From positions 13,302,388-13,366,387 of the forward strand of contig CM034406.1 in NCBI GenBank assembly GCA_019925095.2: 64,000 bases of DNA. Reading direction: 5' to 3'. This DNA comes from Dendrolimus kikuchii (lineage: Eukaryota > Arthropoda > Insecta > Lepidoptera > Lasiocampidae). The position numbers and the translations under genes are program-made. Below, piece after piece: positions 31,661-44,900 of the stretch. Numbering within the stretch: the stretch's first letter is position 1; each line of letters begins with the position of its first letter. The notes below the pieces were generated by a model. It was given only the letters and a program-made list of their open reading frames with translations. It searched no databases and had not been told where the DNA came from.

Positions 31661-31899
31661 TTTGGGGTTGGGACCTTCTATTAAGTATTAATATATACTT
31701 GTGTCAGAAGGACCCGCTCTCAATTCACTTAAACATTAAACATAACTTTTATTACAATAAACCATTTTACAAATAATTTTTATGTGTTGTATACCTATAT
31801 CTGTGTGTATGAATGTATGTAAGAATGTGTGTGTGTGTGCGTGTGTGTGTAGATGTATGAGACTAAGTGTTTGTGTTTATGTTATATAAAGTAAGAATA

Positions 31900-34866
31900 C
31901 TATATAATATACACTAATAATTCTTCACATTCTTTATATGTTTTCAATAATAGCCAATTTGTAACAATTTCCTTACAGTCATAATATTTCAAATTACTGA
32001 ATTGTAATACTTTATTAATTTGATTAAATATATGTATGGAATGCATTTTATATTGGTGATTAGCAAATGAAGTATTAACCCTAGTGGTTTTTATAGATAT
32101 CCCTTTCCTTCTTCCTTTATCAACGCTTTCATACAATGAAAAGTTTTTATGAGTTTTTAAAATAACATTCAATACATATAGTTTTCTTACTGTTAGAAGT
32201 TGACACGTAGAAAAAAGTTCCTCAGTAGAGAATCTATATGGTTTAAAGTACATGACCTTAAGCAATGAACGTTGAGATCTTTCTAGCCCAATTAATTTAC
32301 TCTTAGCAGCACCTCCCCATATAGTAATACAATATATTAAGATTGATTGCACTAGCGCTACATAAATTTTATTAAGTAAAGTTGCTGAGGCAATAAGCCT
32401 TAGCGTTTTGAAGATCCATGTCATTTTCCGTAATCTCTGGCTAACCGTGTCTATTTGTAAATGCCAATTTAATCTTTGGTCTATCATCACGCCTAAGTAC
32501 TTAACATAAGATACTCTGGTGATGGTAACAGGGCTGCAATCACAGGCAAGTACATCACCACATTTATGCATTTTTATAGCAAAGTTAACATTTGGTTGAG
32601 TTCTATTGCGAATACTAAAACAAATATAGTTAGTTTTAGTTACATTAAGGGTAAGTAAATTTATTTTTAGCCATTTAGCGATTTTAGCAAGCCCAGATTC
32701 AGCGTCTTTACAAACATGATTCCATGATGTATTAGAAAATACGACAGCAGTATCATCTGCATAACTAAAAATTTTAGCATTATTAATGTTAAGGTTGCAC
32801 AAATTGTTAATATATATGAGAAACAGCGTTGGTCCTAAGATGCTCCCCTGCGGGACCCCAAAATTGATATAAGTGTCTGAACTAAGATATTTTTGGATTT
32901 TAACAGATTGTTTTCGGTTACAAAGGTAATTTTTAAATAAATCAAGAGCTGTATCGCGTATTCCTATCTTTTCAAGCTTATCTACAAGGGTAGGGACATG
33001 GACAGTGTCAAAGGCTTTTTTAAGGTCTAGAAATACGCCTAAGCATTTTTTCCCGCGATCTAATTCGTCTACAATAAAAGAAGTAAGTGAACTAACAGCG
33101 TCTTCTGTTGAACGACCTCGTCTAAACCCGAATTGTGTTACTGATATTATGTTATATTTATCTAGGAAATTAATTAATCTGTTGTTCAAAATTTTTTCCA
33201 ATATTTTTGAAATAGACGGTAAAATAGATATTGGTCTGTAATTATTAACGTCTTCCATATCTCCACTCTTATAGATTGGAACCACAACTGACTGTTTAAG
33301 TATATCTGGAAAAATACCTTGCTTAAAACAGAGGTTAATTAAATGGCAAACAATAGGGACTACTTCAGACTTCGCTGATTTCAGAAAGCTGGTAGGGATA
33401 TTATCTATTCCCGGTGAGCTACTAGACTTTAGACTGACAAGGGTATCATGGACTTCATTGTAATCAGTTTCGATAAGACCAAAGGAGTTAATTTGAGAGT
33501 ATTGAGTATTGCTATCCATAAGGGTAGTTGGCCTAGGGAGAGATAACATCTCTTCAGCTAAGGTTTTACCAATGTTAGAGAAGTAATCATTCACAAAATT
33601 TACCGAATTTTGGGGAAGAGACTTAGCGTTCAATAGCTTACTGTTATCAGAAGCCGAGGAATTAATATTAACGATTGACCTAACACTTTTCCAAAGACTT
33701 TTTGAATTACTAGATGAATTTATTAACAGCTGCTTATTATAATTCTTTTTTGACTTTTTAATTAAATTATTACAGAAGTTCCGGTATCTCTTATAAATAA
33801 TCTGTGCCATTTCATTGTAGGGTTCCAATCTAGCCTTATTTTGTAATTTATTTCTATTTCTTATGCATTTTAAAATGCCAACAGTTATCCACGGTTTTAT
33901 AATCCTTTTGTTTCTCGGCACAGTAAGCAAGTAAGTATTTTCTCGAAGAACTTCTGATAAAGAATGTGTCAGAGCTTGGGCAACAAAGTTAGGGTCATCA
34001 CATAATAATAAATCACTTAAATTTTTTTGGGACAAGGAAACTAATGCCTGATCAAAGTCAGTCTTAGCTGTAGTCTTCGCTGTGTTTTTTTTGACGTTTG
34101 AAATAGACAAGCGTAACATTATCATAGAATGATCAGTTATAGTGGTATTAAGAACAGCTATATCAGCCTTAGTTTGATTATTGTTAAATTTCCGAATAAA
34201 GTGGTCAAGACAATTCTTTTCCCTAGTAGGGATCAGGTGTCCAGGAAACAGACTGTGCATTACTAACATATCTAAATAATTTTGTCTATTATTACGTTCG
34301 TATGTCGACTCAAATTCCTTAGGAATAATATTTATATTTATATCTCCAGTCACAATAATGTTATTACGCTGATTGTTCATAGATTCTAAATGAGAGTTAA
34401 GAGATGCGATAAACGGGGTAGCATCAGAAATGAAAGGCGAACGATATATACCGAGGAAAATACTGTTATTAATTTGTATTTGGAGACATGATGCATTTAC
34501 GAGACGAATTTCTTTAACTTTTGTTATTTCAATACACTCTTTGGCATATAGAACTACACCATCATTCTGATTGAATTCAGCAGTACTTTGATAAGAAGAG
34601 TATCCTATCAGGCTAGGTATAGGTTTATCTTTATTAAGACGACATTCAGTTAGAAATATTAAGTCTGGGCTACAATTTAGTTCACAGAGGGTGACAACAA
34701 GATCATCTATGTTAGTATAAACACTTCTTATATTTTGGCAAATAACAATTAAATCATTTTGTTTGATAGTTATGTGTTGATTTAGATCTTCCACATTGCA
34801 GAGAACTGATGTTGCAATTTTAATATCGTCTATTTCATTTAATGTCGAAATAGTATTATTATCCAT
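31900..34866 (-). CDS. LINE ORF2: endonuclease and reverse transcriptase, intact
   Basis: 988 residues without stops. Endonuclease motifs: 'CQNIRSVYTNIDD', 'LTECRL', 'GDININ' and 'TITDHS'. RT motifs: 'NNYRPISILPSISKIL', 'QFGFRRGRSTEDAVSS', 'VFLDLKKAFDTV', 'FGVPQGSILGPTLF' and 'FSYADDTAVVF'. It is clearly related to the ORF2 at 24119-27076 but diverged along its whole length, so the two are different families of one clade. ORF2 is whole, but the missing 5' end means this copy should lack its own promoter and full ORF1. Confidence 0.92.
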   Translation of the reverse strand: MDNNTISTLNEIDDIKIATSVLCNVEDLNQHITIKQNDLIVICQNIRSVYTNIDDLVVTLCELNCSPDLIFLTECRLNKDKPIPSLIGYSSYQSTAEFNQNDGVVLYAKECIEITKVKEIRLVNASCLQIQINNSIFLGIYRSPFISDATPFIASLNSHLESMNNQRNNIIVTGDININIIPKEFESTYERNNRQNYLDMLVMHSLFPGHLIPTREKNCLDHFIRKFNNNQTKADIAVLNTTITDHSMIMLRLSISNVKKNTAKTTAKTDFDQALVSLSQKNLSDLLLCDDPNFVAQALTHSLSEVLRENTYLLTVPRNKRIIKPWITVGILKCIRNRNKLQNKARLEPYNEMAQIIYKRYRNFCNNLIKKSKKNYNKQLLINSSSNSKSLWKSVRSIVNINSSASDNSKLLNAKSLPQNSVNFVNDYFSNIGKTLAEEMLSLPRPTTLMDSNTQYSQINSFGLIETDYNEVHDTLVSLKSSSSPGIDNIPTSFLKSAKSEVVPIVCHLINLCFKQGIFPDILKQSVVVPIYKSGDMEDVNNYRPISILPSISKILEKILNNRLINFLDKYNIISVTQFGFRRGRSTEDAVSSLTSFIVDELDRGKKCLGVFLDLKKAFDTVHVPTLVDKLEKIGIRDTALDLFKNYLCNRKQSVKIQKYLSSDTYINFGVPQGSILGPTLFLIYINNLCNLNINNAKIFSYADDTAVVFSNTSWNHVCKDAESGLAKIAKWLKINLLTLNVTKTNYICFSIRNRTQPNVNFAIKMHKCGDVLACDCSPVTITRVSYVKYLGVMIDQRLNWHLQIDTVSQRLRKMTWIFKTLRLIASATLLNKIYVALVQSILIYCITIWGGAAKSKLIGLERSQRSLLKVMYFKPYRFSTEELFSTCQLLTVRKLYVLNVILKTHKNFSLYESVDKGRRKGISIKTTRVNTSFANHQYKMHSIHIFNQINKVLQFSNLKYYDCKEIVTNWLLLKTYKECEELLVYII

Positions 34867-35418
34867 TTATCAAACAAAAAGAAAATTTATAATAACTATC
34901 TAGTTTTGTCAGTATCGAATACGTAAATATTCCGTATATAATAAACATAATAAAGTAAAGCTTAGAAAAATTGAGAAGCATTATTTTCCTATAGAAAACC
35001 ATATACAAATATGCAAAAACGTGGTTATGTACTTTAGTTGTAAGTGTATATGATTTAATATTATAATTGTTTACATATGTACAAAGAAAAGTGAATATTG
35101 ATATATTTATGAAGCAATGGTGAAATAAATAATGATTCAAAACAATATATGTTCTTACTAATTGTCGCAACACTTTACCATTAAGAAAGTTTAAATGTAT
35201 ATCTGAAAAAGATTTGAATTTAATAAGATTGTGTATTAGTGAGTTGTATATTGTGTTAATGTGAAGAATTGTGAAGACATTCAATTTATAGCTATCACAA
35301 GAATGTATATAAAAAAGAAAACTTATATATGATATAACACAAATAATTAATAAGTAAAGATTTAAAGAAAAAAACACACTATAGAAAGGATTATAAGTAC
35401 ACTTAAGACTAAGAATAG

Positions 35419-35640
35419 TCATGTATGCTGCAATAATTGTTGAATTTGTGCTTCGTTTTTTATCAAAATAATACGTGCATTCTCATCTTTTCGAATGTAA
35501 ACTTTGCCATATGCAGTCCAGCAGAATTTAAAAGTTTTAGATTTAATTAACATACATACAACAGTTGAATGTATGTAGTTATAGGTTGATACATTGACTT
35601 GATCTACCCATTTTAAAAGAAAGTCAGTGCGCGGCGTCTC
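35419..35640 (-). pseudogene. LINE ORF1 C-terminal remnant
   Basis: 'KFCWTAYGKVYIRKDE' matches the FP-like end of the intact ORF1 at 27442-28383 ('KFCWTSRGKIFIRKEE'). The reading is lost upstream where the element is truncated; the exact border with host sequence is uncertain by ~20 bp. Confidence 0.7.
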
Positions 35641-35695
35641 ACGATTACTACTACACGTCAATCGCGAGACATTTTTTTTAAATGTAACAATAACA

Positions 35696-35908
35696 ATGAA
35701 GGATTTAAATTATATTATACTTAGAAACATAGGAGTTCTCGCTTTGTTATTTGTGAATGGACAGCGAGCGCAGTCGCCTTGTCCAGGAATATTCGATTAT
35801 CAGAGGGATGGGAACATCACTTATGGACTGGTGCATCTGGAACCAACCGTTTCTGTGTCGCAGCTGGTGATCCAGGCATATTTTACTATAGCTGGGCAAG
35901 TGCCTTCT
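35696..35908 (+). CDS. Gene 2 exon 1: start, signal peptide, GD_N beginning
   Basis: 213 nt, 71 codons, donor 'gtgagt', phase 0. The leader is MKDLNYIILRNIGVLALLFV; cleavage is likely near 'NGQRA'. It is followed by 'CPGIFDYQRDGNITYGLVHL', the characteristic opening of the GD_N domain. Confidence 0.88.
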
Positions 35909-38900
35909 GTGAGTAACTTTTCTATGTTAAAACTGTCATTTTTCCACAACTTTCTCAGCGTTGGAAAAGTAACAAAATTACAGTTATTTTATTAATATTA
36001 ATAATGAAAGGTATTATTACAGATTATATAACAGAAATGTTGCTATCAATCAGTAAAAATAGTGCATCAGAATAAAAAAAAATGTTTTCGACCTGGCCAT
36101 TTTAAATCATTCCAAAGAGAATTCCCGCGAGATTCCCGTGATATAAAATACCGCAGATTTTAAGATCGGAAATTTACTATCGATTATCGAAAACTTAATT
36201 GAAACCGGCCTGATAGTGATAACGTGAATCGCTAACAAACAGACAAACACAAAAAACCTAAAAAAACAAACAATTACACTTTAACAATATTATAGATAGA
36301 TAGATGTTAAGAAACTGAGTTTGCTATCTCACTCGCGCATTACCAGATTTTTGAAGATATAATTGACAGAACTCACGAGAAATCCGTGTTATACAAAGGA
36401 GACGGGAGTTTTGGCCCAAAGAAATATAATGACTTGAAATATGGCTTAAAAAGACTTTTCATTTTTGTACTAGCTGTAACCGGTAGACGTTGTCCTGCCT
36501 TAAAAAATAAAACTCTAGTTGGATCGCCATCTACCGAGAACAAATGTTAATCTAAACTTTTCTCGAATCCACTTGAACAAAAATAACATTTAATTAAAAT
36601 CGGTCCCACCGCTTAGGAGTTTAGCGGCACCACCTACCGGGTCTAATCGTGAATCTAAACCATCCCGGGACTCACTTGAACAAACACAAAAAACGTAGGT
36701 GTTTCACCTAAATCCTGGTACCCGATTGCAGCGCCATCTACCTGGTTCAAATTTGAATCTAACCCATCCCACGACCCACTTGAACACACAGAAATAATTT
36801 ACCTAATTCCTGGTACCCGGTTGCAGCTAGCTCGGTATGTGGTGCCGCTGAACTATCCCTAAACGGTGGGACCGATTTTAATGAAGTTTTATTTTCGTTC
36901 ACGTGGATTCGAGAAAAGTTTAGATTAACATTTAGTCCCGATAGATGGCGCTGAAATCGGTCTCTAGGTTTTTATTTTTTAAAGCAGGACAACAAACGTC
37001 TGCCGGGTACAGTTACTGTTTGACAGCTAGTTTCTGTGTAAAAAGAAAAGTGTTGTCTTTACTATAGTCCACGCAAAATATATTTTTGATTTTTTTTAAT
37101 GAAAACTCCGTGTGCCTTAAGGAACATACGAAAAAAAATAGTCGAATTAGTTTTTTGCGCTCAGCACCATTCGTTTTTAGTCATATAATAACAGCTTTAA
37201 ATTCTATCTGGAAACGAGAAATCTTCAAAACAAGGTCACAAATAAAATAAGCTATCTAATATGAAAACACTTACACCACACGATTAAATAATTCAGTACA
37301 ACTAAACCCACTATATTTATGATAATTGATAACTATCAATATAATGAAAGAAATCTTAAATTCACTCATCTTTTTATAATTTCTCTAAGAATGTATGAAA
37401 GCGTATCCATTTCCTTTAATCTCAACAATAATTTTGAGAGGTAGTTTGCCCCGCGGCTGCGCCGCGTGTACGCGCCCAAGACGATTAAACGTAATTCGGA
37501 TTTTTACTTATAATATAAAAACAAATTGTGTGTGTACAGTTCACACGCGGTAGAAGTGAAACTTCAGAAAATAAAATTTTTCGCATTTCTATATTCGCAT
37601 ATCATTTATAATAATTTAATCTAAATTACACTTTAAATCACTAGTATAAATTTCAGAATTCAATGCATTATTACGCAAATTTCCTTTGATCTATGAATAA
37701 AAGAATATTTGCCTTAAGAATACAGAGAGAGCTAAAATTCAGTTGAAATCTTTTAAGTTTTAATTAAATTGATAATTAATACTAACTCATAAAAAGGAAT
37801 GTGTTTTATTTCGAAATAAATAAGGTAGTATTTAATGTGTTGATCTCTTTTTAGTATCGCTTTTTCGTTTCATATAATTTCAAATCACAACGATTCTAGA
37901 TAAGATTCATTTCAGAAATTAAAATCGGCTCACAACTGACGGGGATATCGTGCACCAAGATGTCGGTTAACAATTTTCAAGAGTTTCTTCCGAATTCCCT
38001 GGGAGCCACTTACAAGACCCTGACTTAATAACTACAGGGCCACTTTGGGAGTATACACTTTCGACTAAAAAAGAAGCGGTCCCAAAAGTGATGGAGAAAT
38101 CACATAAAAAATATTTTCCAGGGATTCTCTTGATTACCCTGAGATCCACTGATCAGATCCTCACATAGTGACTATCGGTATCCAATGGGGATTGTTCACT
38201 TTTTTTCAATTTAGCTTTTTGAAAAACCATTTCGAGGAATAGTGTTCCTAATCATTTCTGTCTAGTTAAAATTCCAAAAAACGTACAATCCCCTTGTATT
38301 TTGAAAGAAATGCGTTTGACCTTTATTTGACCTTACTAAATCCTATGACGTCATTTACGTGTGGTGAAATGCATATGAATCCCGTAGCCATTCAGTTTCA
38401 AAATACAAAAGGACCGACATTTTCCTTTTTATGTCATTGTTATGTCATACAACATCAACATAAACAAACATTTTATTCGACGTACTCCAGAATTAAATTA
38501 TGTATATATTATCTCTTCAGACCAATATTTCTTAAACATCTGTAAAGAGAATACTTACATATGGTCTCTAACTAAAAGTCAAAGAAAAGTGCATTATATA
38601 AACGAGCGTCTTCGTAAATGGTGATTGGAGCGATATCGAAATCTTTTCAAGAGATACGATCCAAAAAATAACCTGTTTACTGATGAGAAGATCATCACGG
38701 TTGAAGAAAATTTAACTGGCAAAACAATACACCTTGCGCCAGAAGTTAGAAGGACGTCCAAAATCACATATTGGAAACAATGATTTAAGCATCAAGTGAT
38801 ACTTTATTCGCTGGATAGCAGTGGATTTTCCAACAGGGCTCTGTACCCTCCCATGAAGCTAATTCAATCCAACATTGGTTGCAAGCCAATTTGTCAGACT

Positions 38901-41900
38901 TTGTTCAGAGCATAGGTTGGCCTTCGTCGAGTTCTGACTTGAATTCTTTGGAGTATTCTTTATGAACTGCATTGGAGCTAATGGCATACAAAAAGTTCAC
39001 CAGAACCTGAATTTATCTCAAGCGAGCCCAAATCAATAAATGGAAACTGATTGAAAAGATTAGTACCACATTAGAAGAATGGCCTATATCTTTAAAGCTT
39101 AATTAATTGAAAACAAGGATGGCTATTTTAAATAACTTATTTTTATATATACATAAATCTAGATGTTATTAGTTATAATTCATGTAAACAATATATGAAT
39201 ATTTAACATTCCTCCAAAAATATTTTAGCTTTACTTTGACTGATGTCTTAAGAGTTCACATTACGAGTTATAAGAATAAGATGGTTTCTATACTGAAAGC
39301 AAACTATTGTGAGTTATAAATTTGTATGTGCCATATATTTATATGAATTGATTAATAAAATATATCTTTTGACTTATTATTTTGCAAGATGAAATAATAA
39401 ATAACTTTTAGCAGTTAAACTTGTTTATTTACTTAAACACTTATTAATAATAATTTAGGACATATTATATAATCTTTTCAGAAATGTTCAGTTTTATCTT
39501 TTTCTTTTTTCTGCAGGCTAGCATTTGGTTTTTTCTATACATAAAGTTTTCATGTAAACTGCAGTGGATAAGTCATAAAATTCTATGATCAAGCATAACC
39601 CTTGCTTATGCAGAAAAGTTGTTTGTAATTTTTTCTGAACCTGAAAAAAAAAGATATAAAGTGTCTATTTAATTACTCGCATAGTCCTTATTTAACTCAT
39701 AAATTTTCATAGTAGTAACTATGTTACACATCAAACTCATATTATTAAGAGATTTACAATCATTAAGGTATTTGTCACAAATCTTCATATTCCATGAAAT
39801 CCTATATATATTTTATATGTGCTTAATTAATCACTTTTAAGCCGGCAAGTGAATATATTTAAAACTACTGGAGAGTTTCATATTTTCCGGTAATTTGTTG
39901 TATAAGATCAGATCCATAACATACATTAGCAATCAAACACACTATCTAACCGCCAGGGCAGTGGTGCAATGTCTGTTCCTTTATTTGTATGTATTTATAT
40001 GAGATACTTTACTTGTATTATAGATTATTAAGAAAGCAATATAGGTTGCCGATTTATTGATTGTACTAAATTATCAAATAAGTAATTAATATTATTTTAA
40101 TCAGTTTCTAATGAATGAGTGAGACATGTAGCTATTTTTCTATAAATAGGTGCACATTTTAGATGAATTTTGACTTCAACACAAATTATGCTGACATCAA
40201 TCATATATTAACTAATAATTAACATTACTGATTTCTTATATGGATGAAATTTACAGACAGGAATAGTAGTATACTACACAGATTATAAAATGAAAGAAGG
40301 AAGGAAGATCTATGGACGAACATGTTGAATTTAGAAACCTTCACAAAACTACTTACATCAGGATTTTAGCTCCTCTTATTTCTCCAATATGTACTACGAG
40401 TATAGCTATGTATTCTAATAACATTACATGTTAGGTAGGTTTAGCGTATCAGCCTTTACAAAATTAACACTCCTATTTGAAAATCCGGCCATGTTTAGAA
40501 AGAGAAAATATTTAATACATTTTCATTAATAAAACAGCTCACTTTTTTGTCGGATGACTTTAGAAGATTTTTCTAAGGACGAAATTAATTGTAATGAATA
40601 ATATTAGAATTTAGAAATGCTGCATTAACCGCCGGTCTAAAGCCTAAATACCCAATGTTGCCAGGTTGATAATAGTGAAATTACTAAAATTTGTAATCCT
40701 TGTAGGTACACACGTGTGTGTAGGAAAGTAACTCCCAACATATTGACTTAAAAAAGACCTTATCGAACATCGCCATGATTTTTAAATTGAAAATTTCGGT
40801 AGATACTTCTAGGATGGGGAAAATGTACTGAATTCGCACGACCGTCACGCTCAGATACCAAGTTTTTATCTCTGAAGTGCAGTCCTAACGACTGATATTT
40901 TTTTAAAGGTCTGACTAATAATACTCCCCCCCCCCCCTCCCCCTTAATTGAAACTGACAATACAACCTTTTTATTTTAACTGGATTGACAACATCATTGG
41001 ATAATGAGACTATGTCTAGGTCGTGGTATCGGACATTATAAAATGATAACCCAAATGTGATACCAAATCAAAGTATTTTAGTGGTCGAATGAGCTTTATC
41101 TGTTGCAATCGCCGAAAGAATACTTTATTACAAATTAAGAAAAGTAATGACATCGCAATGGTGTCTAATAGGTAATTTATGCCTGATTATCAATTAATGG
41201 TATTCAGTCTAACTGTACATTATTCAGTTATATTATATTGATTTTTCACTAAAGGTCACTTTAAATAACTTAACGGTAACTTTAGAAAATAATAAATGTT
41301 GAACACCAAAATATATAAAATAAATCTACCGATAAAATTGCTAAGCTGGCCACACTAAAATGATTATGCACTGTCATAATGAATAATGACAGTAACATTT
41401 AATTAGTAGCACAGATTAATATGATTATTTTCTTTTTATAGGCAAAGGAATTAATGTAAAGTTGTCCCCAATGACGTCATCGGATAATTTGTTTAAAAAT
41501 CTAATTAAAAAAAAACTACCTCTTAAAACACAAAAATATTCAAATTAGTATCTTAAAATACCCTATTTTACATAATAAAAATATAAAATCAGAGGGTAAT
41601 TTTTTTTGAACAATCCCCATTGTGGAGTATATATATCCTTTCGATGAATAAAATACTTAAAATCGGCCCACAATTAGAGAAATTGGAGAAATTCAGTAAC
41701 AAACATAAAAAAAGAACAATGATGAATTGAGAACCTCCGCCTTTTGGAAGTCGGTTAAAAAATAGTATACTGCAATTCTCCTTCATTGGCACTTTAACTA
41801 AATTAAATCTCACACACTTTGGAGCGCGCAAAAAAAGCTCTTAAAAAGAAGTCCAGAGGGCTTATTTTGAAAACGGGGGAATGTCATTGGACACCATCCT

Positions 41901-44900
41901 CGGGCTCTTCGGGGGAAGGGTCAAGTGCAGCGCAGAAGCATGCATCAAGGGTGTCTAGGACTCTGAGCGACTAGTTCTCCACGCTAGCTTCAAACAGAAG
42001 CAGTCACAAGAAACCGATCGCCGAACTACCGACTAAACCTAAACCTGCGCCCCTTTATGGGGGTCACGTGATACAGAACAGAGTGACTGCACCGTGACGC
42101 CCTTACGTCCGGCAATACTGGGCAGCCCCGGTGGCAGAGTGATCCGCTTCATTAATCAGGGGGAGGGCAAGGCCGTTGCTACCCCAGTAGCAACGGCCCT
42201 GTGACGGTAATTATGGGAGGAGATGCCCGTAGCGGCGTCTTCGACCGCCAGAGACTTGCATTCCTGTTTTAACATATAGATCATATTTGCCGTGACGATA
42301 ACCTTATGAGAACAATAGGAAATCAACGCTGGTTCTAACTGACCAGTGAATTATGCTGAAATTCATGTCTCTTTTAGGATAAATTTGGTACATTATAATA
42401 AATACTGTAGAAACTGAACGACAGTTTGTCCTTTTGGACGTACAATACAGACAGTTGTAATGGTGCCTGGCCATTCTTACATTATTTAATCAATAAAAAA
42501 ATTACCTAATTAAATTAATATAAAACTTTATCTTCATAGAAGCATAAAACAATGTTATATTACTGTGACTAAACAGATATACAATACAAAAGTGGATGGA
42601 TGCAGAAGTCGTGGAAGGCCACGACACACCTTCCATGATCAAATTGATCATGTACTAGCAGAAGGTGATGTCAGGAGCCTTAAGAACAGACGAGCGTGCA
42701 TGACAAGAGTTATGAATGTCAAAGAAGCAAGTGAGGTGTGTAAGAATAAGCCTAAGTGGCGCTCTGTTGTTCGTGCCTACCCCGCAAGGGAACTGGCGTG
42801 AAGTTATGTATGTATGTATGTGTATATTACTGTAAATTATAGATAGATTTGAATATTCATATTTCCAATTTCAGACTAATCTAGGCAGCTTCGAACCATT
42901 GGGAGTTAGTGACCTGAACCGTACTATTAATCCAGGAGAAGTAGTATCTCTTCGAGTCCACTTCCCTGTTATTAAGCCATTGCCACGACTCATTACGCTT
43001 ACCGTCAACAACGAACCCATTTGTTATGGCCCTGAAGGTAAGTGTAATAAATAATTAAAATGTCTATTTTAATACTACTATGTAATCTTGATATAACAAA
43101 TCTAAAAGAGATTAGAAAATATTTGATATACTAATGAGGTTTGTTATATGGAGGTTAGTTTGGTCTAAGATTTGGTATAACAAGGTCAAGGGAAACTTAA
43201 AATAAAAAGTAAAACACATCGCAATGAACGCACTTTATTATTTAAGTATTTAAAACACTAAATATTCATTTATTATGAAAGTTTAAATTTCTGGATTGTC
43301 TTACGATAAACGGAATATGATGTTTAAACCTCTCGAGACATGAATTCTTGTTCAATAGATTGGTAGAATACTTTATGCAAAGGCTGTAGGTTGACAACAA
43401 TCGTTATACAAAGGTTAATTAAATGAATCTTTCTATTTATGTTTTGCAATTATTGAAAATTCGTTATAACGAGGTTTTTATAAAATTGTATTTGTAAAGT
43501 TATATTTTGTATCAAATTTTAGTCAGTTCTAGGAGATTTCTAAATTTTTTAAATCGAGAAAATCGTTACATTGAGATTCGTTGTTAGTATTCTTCTTCCA
43601 TGGTTATTTATATTAAGGTTTTTTTATTGCAGGAGTTCAGCAGACAGGCAGACGGCCCACTTGATGGAAAGCGGTTACCATCGCCTATGGACATTTGCAA
43701 CACCAAAGGTGCTACAAATGCGCTGCTGCTCTCTTAAGGGTGCTTCTCTCAAGGTTGCTATAGCAATATTGATCCATTGTACGAGGTAGGCACCAGCGCC
43801 CTGTTCACCTGAACAATCGATGAGGCGTTTTGGTAGCTCTTTAGTGTCCTCCACCGAACCAACAACCAACTGATCTGGCTGCATTTGGTAAATAGGAAGC
43901 GGAAAATGTGTCCACGTAGGTTGCATTACCATACCCCAACCCGCCCAACACCATTAGAGAAGATTCATTCCTTCAGGACGCTTAACTAACATTAAAAAGT
44001 ATCGATTAAGTGCCTGTTAGTCTACGCACACATACATTTCCGAATAATCGACGAACATGCCATGTCTTTTTGTAATAATTTTTTTTAAAGAAATAGCTCA
44101 TATCTCAAAAATGACTAAATTGTGGTGGGGGATACGCGTAGTGGAATTTCTTCCCCTTAAAAAACAATGCGTAGTCTTCGTTAACAATAACACAATACAA
44201 TGTTCCATATACAAAGTAACACGAAAGAGCAGGATAGAAATATAGGGCCAGACAAATGTTAAAACAAGATAGATATATTCGGGAAGACACTGGAATAAAG
44301 TCGTAGTAAGTAACAAGGACGGGAATATTTGTTGGAGAAGGATGGACATATAGTTGAATGACGTAATACGGTTCAGTCTAGAGTGCCGATATAAGCGCGA
44401 CAATCTGCGCACGGAGTCGAGGCAGCTTCCCCTCTTTAGAAAATAAAGCCCAATACAGGGCACTCCAACGTCAAGTCAGACTCCGTGTCCAGGAGGTCAG
44501 GAACCAACGTTGGGATCGACTGCTGGAGGAGATCTCCCCAACTCACTAGGCTTACTGGCAGCTGGCGAGATCTCTGAAAGCAGAAACTCTCTCGAGCATG
44601 CTGATCGAGAGACCCGATAACACCAAAGCGTTTGATGACGATGAAAAGGCGGAATGTCTCGCCGAAAGTCTCGAGCTCCAATGCTCCCCCAATATTGCCA
44701 ATAACGAGCCGTCTCACCTATCGGAGGTAGACGCCGAGGTCGAATATCGGTCCTCCCTCCCAGCCGAAACCACACTCGAACCGGTCACGGTTGAGGAAGT
44801 ACAGGATTTCATCAAAGCCTTAAAACCCCGCAAAGCCCCAGGCAATGATGGAATCAGCCATAAACTACTAAAAATCCTCCCCGCCCAACTTATCTTAATT

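Larger units (their letters stand above)
31790..35645 (-). mobile_element. Second CR1-like LINE, truncated in ORF1
   Basis: A full ORF2 (31900-34866) with a (TG)n-rich 3' end at 31800-31855, and only the C-terminal end of ORF1 (35419 to about 35640). The 5' truncation point lies about 50 bp before the gene 2 start codon. Confidence 0.8.

Noticed and set aside
34859..35422. 187 aa minus-strand frame between the LINE ORFs as a membrane protein
   Set aside because: AT-rich spacer between ORF1 and ORF2 of a LINE, equivalent to 27077-27441 in the first LINE; it lacks conservation between the two.
35627..35695. Upstream extension of the gene 2 first exon from an earlier start
   Set aside because: The extra residues lie in or next to LINE sequence, and the ATG at 35696 starts directly before a clear signal peptide.
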